Part shown: positions 58,691-64,000 of the stretch, one piece after another | How the letters are laid out: every line of letters starts with the position of its first letter | How positions within the stretch are numbered: position 1 is the first letter of the stretch | Assembly (NCBI GenBank): GCA_047495785.1 | Contig: JBLDXI010000012.1 | Location: 372,001 to 436,000 of the forward strand | Source of the DNA: Lepidodermella squamata | Taxonomy: Eukaryota > Gastrotricha | Reading direction: 5' to 3' | Length of the DNA stretch: 64,000 nucleotides | Notes under the pieces: generated by a model | What the model saw: only the letters and a program-made list of their open reading frames with translations | Database searches by the model: none | Told to the model about the DNA's origin: nothing | Position numbers and translations under genes: made by a program

Positions 58691-60847
58691 CTATTTAGCC
58701 ATGCCGGTTAATTGGGTGAGAATTTTTTCAGAAGCGGCAGTAAGTGCGCTCAATTGGGTAGAGAGTGCGGCTTCAAGAGACCGCGCTTCTTGCGCGCTAT
58801 GCCGCTCCCACTCGGAGAGAATAGATTGAGGTAGATATACTGAATAGTCCCTGGCAGATTTTTCTGTCTCCGCAACGGTGATTTGAGAATTGTTCGACCT
58901 GGGGCGATGATCTTCGTTCGACGCTAAACTTGGCGTAGATGCTGATAGATGAGCGTTTTCTGCTAATACATTTCTCGCGGCATTTTTGGTCGGGTGCGCC
59001 GATTCGAGAGGTATTTGCCTGAAAGCCGGAGAAACCATGGTAGTTTGGCCTACCGAGCCTGTTTCCATCTGGTGATTTTGCATTGAAGACGGCGGTTGAG
59101 CGACGAAAGTCGGCGATTCGGCGGACAAGAGTGAAACCATTTGATTAGGCATATTTTGTTGGTTCGTGTTGAAAATCGGCGATATTGTCGTGGCAGGAGA
59201 AGCAGTCATAGCAGCTCTAAGCTTATCGTCGGCTTTTTTACGAGCTCGAAGCTCAGCAGAAAGCTAAAAATACCAATAATCAAATTGTTTCGACGTAATA
59301 CCAAGACTTACTCTTTTATATTGTTTTGCTTCTTCGGCGGATTCTTCCACCCTCCGCTGAGCTTGCTCAAGTTCGAATCTTAGCCGGCCATTTTCAGCTA
59401 GTTGATCGAATAAGGAAGCTCTCTCTTGAGCTAACGAATCGATTCGCTGTCGGGCCTCACTGAGCTCAACTCGAAGACGATTGCTTTCAGACCGGGCTGA
59501 TTCGAGTTGTTGCTGAATATTGATATCTTGGCTGATTCCTTGATGAAGCTGATTCTTCAGATGCGCCTCTTGTGCCGTCGACTTTTTCAGCATGGATTCA
59601 AGTTGCGAAATTTGCATTTTCAAATCGCTGACTTCGAAGTCGCGTTCCCGAGCTAGGCGAGCTATTTCAGCCTTCAGCGACTCGCTTGTTTCTCGCCAAC
59701 GTGACGCAGCCGCGTCGGCTTCCGCGACTTTGCATTCGAGATCGTTTCGCTCTGATCGCAGAGTTTCCAATTTAGAGCCCATTTGAGCTACTTGCCGACG
59801 GAGCTCTGATATTTGAGACTTCTGTTCAGCAGCTTTCTCCGTAAAACTGTTCCCTAATTGGGAGCCATTGGCTGAAACCTTCAGGGAATTTATGGCTTTT
59901 TGGAGGTCGGCAATGCGGCAGGAACACGCGGAGTGTTCACTAGTTAATCGGGCTAAAGCGAGTTTGGTCCCGTCGAGTTCAGCCGTTAGCCGCTTTACTT
60001 CGTAATCTTTTTTAGCAAAATCTTCCTCCAGTTTCCGTTTCTCCTCAACCGTTTGTTTTTGAACTTGCCGAGCCAGAATAAGAGCTTTCTGAAGGCCTTC
60101 GATGCGATTGACGTGTTCTGCGAGTAATCGCTCGTATTCAGCATTCCGCTTCTCGACTTCGGCCATTCTCGCTTGAAAACGATCTTCGACTTCACGCACG
60201 TTACCAGCTTTGTTCAAAGATGCGGACTGAATGGACTCGATTTCACGCTGCAACTCCTTAAATTTAACTTGCAGAGTTTCTTTCTGCATTCTCGTTTCCC
60301 GTAGCTCTCCTGTTAACTTGACTCTTTCAGACTCCAGCACCCCTATGGTTCTGCCACTTTCTGCAAGTCTCGTTTTCGCTTTCGCCAAATCATGATCGCG
60401 TTGTGCAACTTCTCGGGTTAAATCTTGGTGTAATTTTGAAGAACGTTGCTGCTCTTCTTTAATGCGGGATTCGCACTGCATTCGAAAAGTCTTCACTTGC
60501 TCGTCCAAATCTTTCAAGCGATCTTCCAGCTTCCGCTTACTCTCTTCCATTTCCTTTTTGAGCTATCAAAGCAAAAGTCACAAGAAGCAAGAATTAGTCG
60601 AATATGACAAAAAGATCAACCAAACCTGGTCCTCGCGTGACTGACGGTCGGCTAATACAGTTTGCAGCTCCTTATTTTTAGCTTCGATTTGTGCCTCGAG
60701 CTCCCTTTTTTGCGCAGTCCAGATGCGCATTTTATGACCGACAGCTCCATCGATAGCTGTCAATAAGCTAACGTCGTTAGAAGCTATCGCAGCTCTCCGA
60801 TTTCCGAGAGTTCCACAGCTGTGACACGTAGGACAACGATCCTCCAT
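58691..60847 (-). CDS. Long coiled-coil protein with N-terminal CxxCxxC
   Basis: Unrecognised. Three exons (about 60847-60629, 60563-59308, 59264-58691), roughly 680 residues. The N-terminus MEDRCPTCHSCGTLGNRR carries three closely spaced cysteines (CPTCHSC), too few for a complete zinc finger on their own. An almost uninterrupted coiled coil follows for about 430 residues, rich in Glu/Lys/Arg/Gln/Leu heptads. The Ser/Pro/Asn/Gln-rich tail is disordered and ends with a short predicted helix (AALSTQLSALTAASEKIL). Intron donors CAG|GTTTGG and AGA|GTAAGT are clear. Such a layout is typical of centrosomal, ciliary or Golgi tether proteins; the ciliary genes next door fit that loosely, but it is not evidence of function. 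Confidence 0.75.
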
Positions 60848-60989
60848 AAATCAAATGAATTTTTAACCGTTCTAGTTAATGAAATGCGTGTACTTATTAA
60901 AGTACCAAAGAAGCCTGAGTTCCGAGGACAGAATGTCATCAACCCCCAACCCCCAGCTTTCTATTAGCCGGTCTTTCAGCAGTAGGTCT

Positions 60990-61647
60990 CTAGTGATGCC
61001 GTAAGGTATTCCGGGATAGCCCCAATGTATAGTATACATCGTGTATAGCGCGCACTTGTATACTATACAACCGTATACTATACAGCGTGTATACTATACA
61101 TGTATACTATGCAACCATGGAGTGCGCACTAGGTGCTTGTATACCATGCATGTATACTATACAAGTCGCAACTTCTTGAGCGCGCTTCTATGCAATCTAC
61201 GCGCACTCTACACAAGAAACAGCTTTTTAAAGCTCCTGTAATCAACTATTTTCGAGCCAATCAAATTATTACTCTTCTAGACATGTCCCTCATTCCACAG
61301 TCTGGCCACAATTCAATTTGACTGTAAAATTCATACCTAATTTTCCCGAAGCTGAATGCTAAACGTTTGTTCATAGAGCCTAGAGCAACTACCGATTTAT
61401 CTAAATTCGAATGTTAAGCAGGGGGTCATGCTTCTACCAACTTGATTTGCATTTTAGGTTTGAAAATGGCCGTAATTTTGCCGTACTTGTATGGTATACA
61501 AGTGCGCGCGCGCATCCGCAGCTTGTATAGTATACATGTATAGTATACACGCTGTATAGTATACGGTTGTATAGTATACAAGTGCGCGCTATACACGATG
61601 TATACTATACATTGGGGCTATCCCGGAATACCTTACGGCCTAGTGAT
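60990..61647. mobile_element. MITE with 113-bp terminal inverted repeats, hAT-like target duplication
   Basis: Left arm 60998-61110 and right arm 61527-61639 are perfect reverse complements over 113 bp, starting GCCGTAAGGTATTCCGGG. Both sides are flanked by CTAGTGAT (60990-60997 and 61640-61647), an 8-bp duplication fitting the hAT-type nTnnnnAn pattern. The arms contain repeated palindromic GTATACTATAC words. The 416-bp centre has no transposase; it includes a further inverted pair (CTTGTATACCATG... and its partner near 61489). Arms of this length and identity imply a recent insertion. Superfamily assignment rests on the 8-bp duplication only. Confidence 0.85.
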
Positions 61648-61747
61648 CGTCAGGTTTGTAAGTTTTGGTTTTGGGTCAAGTTGTAGATTCAAAATTCAAA
61701 ATTCGCGTAAAATCTCGACAAAAAAATATGCAGCAATTCAAAAATAT

Positions 61748-61936
61748 TTATTCAAATAATTTGATACCTAATTTCACAATTCTTAGTGCCCTAGCAACAG
61801 CGTTCCCGCGCGTTGCTAGGGCGGGCGTGCAAATGCCGCTTTTAGTTGGCGTGGGTAATTTTATATGCGCCCTGAAGTCGATGGATCCGCCTTTTTCGTC
61901 CGATGAAGACTCATCTTGTCTTAATGCCTTCTTCAT
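61748..61936 (-). CDS. Possible small basic protein (62 residues)
   Basis: Unrecognised. A frame of 62 codons (MKKALRQDESSSDEKGGSID... ending ARALRIVKLGIKLFE) with an AATAAA polyadenylation word overlapping its stop codon. Its start faces that of CIMIP1 across 100 bp, so a shared promoter is possible. Composition is coding-like, but it has no known domain, and an antisense frame of similar size exists. Confidence 0.35.
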   Translation of the reverse strand: MKKALRQDESSSDEKGGSIDFRAHIKLPTPTKSGICTPALATRGNAVARALRIVKLGIKLFE

Positions 61937-62036
61937 ATGTTCAATCTCCCATATGCTCAGGCTAAAGGCTAAAGTGAATTGCTGAATGTCGCATTTTAAA
62001 AATTAGGGTGTTGAATTGATCGGTTACTAACATAAA

Positions 62037-62405
62037 ATGTCCAAGCCGGCTGCTGCCCCCGGTAAAGAGCTACCCGTAAAAGACTTTGTTTCCTTGGACA
62101 AATTGTGGCGCAATCGCTGTTATCACGAAGATGATGCTGCCCGAACATGGAATGCGAAATGGGGATTTCTAGTCGACAATTTTGAAGAGATCGCTCGTCA
62201 TGGTATTCGCGTGAAAAAACCTGTTCCCCGACCCACTGCCGTTGAAGTGGAGCCATCTCCCAAACCCCACCCGCAAACTGTTGCTAGAGACATCGGCTGG
62301 CGTTCTTCAGTCCCGGCTCTTAACCTTGAGAGATATGGCGGCTCTAAACCAAAGCCCTTATCTATACTTAAGCAGCTCAATTGGCCGACCGAAGCTTGCC
62401 CATGA
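62037..62405 (+). CDS. CIMIP1: Ciliary microtubule inner protein 1 (C20orf85/LLC1 family)
   Basis: Small axonemal protein of the LLC1 family, found inside doublet microtubules of motile cilia. Single exon, 122 residues (human 137). Matching blocks: DKLWRNRCYHEDDAARTW, WGFLVDNFEEIARHG, and IGWRSSVPALNLERYG with a final LNWP, which parallel DEIWKYR..., NWGFL..PFEEL and IGWRSAVPGLN in the human protein. It is intronless, unlike its neighbours. It lies next to NME7, also a doublet inner protein, and 100 bp from a possible divergent small gene. Confidence 0.88.
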   Translation: MSKPAAAPGKELPVKDFVSLDKLWRNRCYHEDDAARTWNAKWGFLVDNFEEIARHGIRVKKPVPRPTAVEVEPSPKPHPQTVARDIGWRSSVPALNLERYGGSKPKPLSILKQLNWPTEACP

Positions 62406-62719
62406 GACACAATATTATTAACAGATTCGGAGACTTCAATCAATTGGCTAGCTTAAACTTTTTAATGCAACATTTTTATTTCAGTTTTTTAATCAATATC
62501 CACCATTTCTAGGTGCCTGTCTGTTCTTCGCCTGTGATCTTCCTGATTGTGCCGTTTTTACCTAATATTTAATACTTCACCTCGGTGTCGACTCACTGCA
62601 GATGTCATCCAGTATCCTATCACCACTTCCTTATCAATAAACTTTTTTGTTCAAACCAATAATTAATTCTTTATTAGGCTTTCAAAAATCAGATAAATTT
62701 GCTCATCTTACAAGCAAAT

Positions 62720-63988
62720 ATGGTAAGTTCAAAATATATCTTCTGATACGTTCGCAAAGCTCTCTTTCACTAGGCCGAGGAACGGTTCGCTTTTATTGTT
62801 GAATGGTACGATGGATCTGCAGCATTGATTCGCCGATACGAATTACTTTTCTACAACCGTGATAATTCCGTGGAAATGGTATATGCGCGTCATAACAATA
62901 TATGTTGATAAATTTATGAAATCTTTTAGATCGACATCAAAAATCGGAAAATTTTCTTGCGAAGAACAAAGATAGAGTCTCTCAACTTGAAGGATCTGTA
63001 TATCGGTAGCACGGTTATGGTTTTTGGACGCCAGTTGAATATTATAGAGTACTCCGACGATTTTACAAGGCGCATATTTTCGTCCCAGAAAGAGAAGTGA
63101 GTTTTGGATAATGATTAATTCACTAGTATTAATTCACTGGATTATATTGTAGGACGTTTGCAATGATCAAACCTGATGGTCTCCCATACATCGGGCAAAT
63201 CTTGACTCTAATTAGCGAAAATGGCCTGATGATTACAAAACTGAAGATGACTCAGTTTTCAACTGAAGATGTTTACAGGCTGTATAACGATCACGTGCAC
63301 AAACCCTTCTTCAAGTGAGTTTTGTGTTTATATCAACTTGACTGGTGACAAAACTGATGTCCCAAACTAGAGACTTAATGCAACACTCGTTGAGTGGTGG
63401 TGTGGTTGGTATGGAACTTGTTGGCGAGCAGGCAATAGACAGATGGCGTCGAGTTCTCGGCCCAACAGATCCATCCGTTGCTCGCTCGGAGGCGCCAAAC
63501 AGTGTACGAGCTCGGTTTGCCATAGGTATGTACTGATAAAAGTTTTTTGTTAATAACGAATAACCCACCATTTGATATCTCCAGACGCCATCTCTATTAT
63601 TTTTACGGAGAAGATCTCGTGCCTTTTGTCTTGCTTTGTTATAAAGTTTTATTGTTTACTAATAGATACCATTCGCAACACGGCGCATGGCTCCGACTCA
63701 GTGGAAGCCGCCAAACGAGAGCTTGATTCATTTTTCATGTCAGGAGTTCAACAACGCCGCAATACAGCTGTTTTTCGTGACTGCACTTGCGCAGTCATCA
63801 AGCCGCATGCGGTGAAAGCCGGTAAATGATGAGAAAAAATCTCGATTGAAATCATCAATTAAAATGTTGTTGAAAAAATAACAGGCATTGCCGGTCGTAT
63901 CCTGGATAAAATAGTTGAGGCCAATTTTGAAATATCGGCCTTGGAGATGTTCACTCTGCAAAAGGGCCAAGCTGAAGAATTCTTTGAA
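62720..63988 (+). CDS. NME7: NME7-like protein, 5' part (continues beyond window)
   Basis: Nucleoside diphosphate kinase-like protein of the gamma-tubulin ring complex and ciliary doublets. Exon 1 carries only the ATG (62720-62722); a 53-bp intron follows and exon 2 continues AEERFAFIVEWYDGSAALIRR. The DM10 domain is clear (RYELLFYNRDNSVEMIDIKN, RRTKIESLNLKDLYIG, RQLNIIEYSDDF). NDK domain 1 follows: TFAMIKPDGLPYIGQIL, PFFKDLMQHSLSGGVVGME, RVLGPTDPSVARSEAPNS, then DTIRNTAHGSDS with the His of the active-site segment. NDK domain 2 begins CTCAVIKPHAVKAGIAGRIL and runs to EEFFE, where the last exon meets a GTAAGC donor just before the window edge. Confidence 0.93.
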
Positions 63989-64000
63989 GTAAGCCTCTGA

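Noticed and set aside
61041-61321. Two short plus-strand frames rich in Tyr/Thr
   Set aside because: They lie inside the MITE and its palindromic arms; composition follows the repeat.
61665-61985. Plus-strand frame of 106 codons opposite the small minus-strand candidate
   Set aside because: The minus frame has a polyadenylation word at its stop and faces CIMIP1 head to head; the plus frame begins just outside the MITE and has no supporting signal.

Overview
This is a spliced animal nuclear sequence. Genes lie on both strands, most introns are about 45-65 bp with GT...AG ends (a few are GC...AG), and gene spacing is tight. The standard genetic code fits throughout. LRRC23, CIMIP1 and NME7, all components of motile axonemes, are present, so the species builds motile cilia or flagellated sperm. 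That argues against a C. elegans-like nematode. A small compact-genome invertebrate (tardigrade, rotifer, flatworm or similar) fits, but I cannot place it further from sequence alone.

Layout. 1-8.34 kb (minus): three tandem GPI-specific phospholipase D (GPLD1) genes, the first running off the left edge. 9.9-10.4 kb (minus): profilin, between two gene-poor stretches. 13.6-21.5 kb (plus): LRRC23, mitochondrial ribosomal protein mL47, ceramide glucosyltransferase (UGCG) and a TRAIP-like RING E3 ligase. 22.3-37 kb: a secretory cluster with five members of an unfamiliar secreted family, two tetraspanins, and three low-complexity secreted proteins (Gln-rich, Tyr-Pro-Asn repeat, Gly/Asn/Pro-rich). 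38.2-39.4 kb (minus): a short MIF4G protein. 40-42.6 kb (plus): a NEK-like kinase fused to a SAM-like segment and ankyrin repeats. 44.4-47.7 kb (plus): two tandem secreted carbonic anhydrases. 49.1-52.7 kb (minus): a short eIF4G ending right after its MIF4G domain. 53.8-55.3 kb (minus): a predicted pseudokinase. 55.6-58 kb (minus): two more members of the secreted family. 58.7-60.8 kb (minus): a long coiled-coil protein. 61-61.6 kb: a MITE with 113-bp perfect terminal inverted repeats. 62-64 kb (plus): CIMIP1 and the 5' part of NME7.

The most interesting content is the seven-member secreted family (22.3-58 kb). Each member has a signal peptide and an N-terminal Cys-Leu. A hydrophobic strand ending in an invariant Asp follows (DILID type), then a hairpin ending in YYLN, then FTVVITDG, and finally a helix with MCQxxGG. 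The order and spacing look like a von Willebrand factor A (VWA) fold in which the DxSxS metal site is lost. Members are very divergent but share intron positions, and several have TATA boxes. They sit beside tetraspanins and disordered secreted proteins, so a lineage-specific extracellular matrix, mucus or eggshell system is plausible; that function is inference only.

Exon boundaries were read by eye from GT/AG signals, frame and homology. No search, alignment program or transcript data was available.
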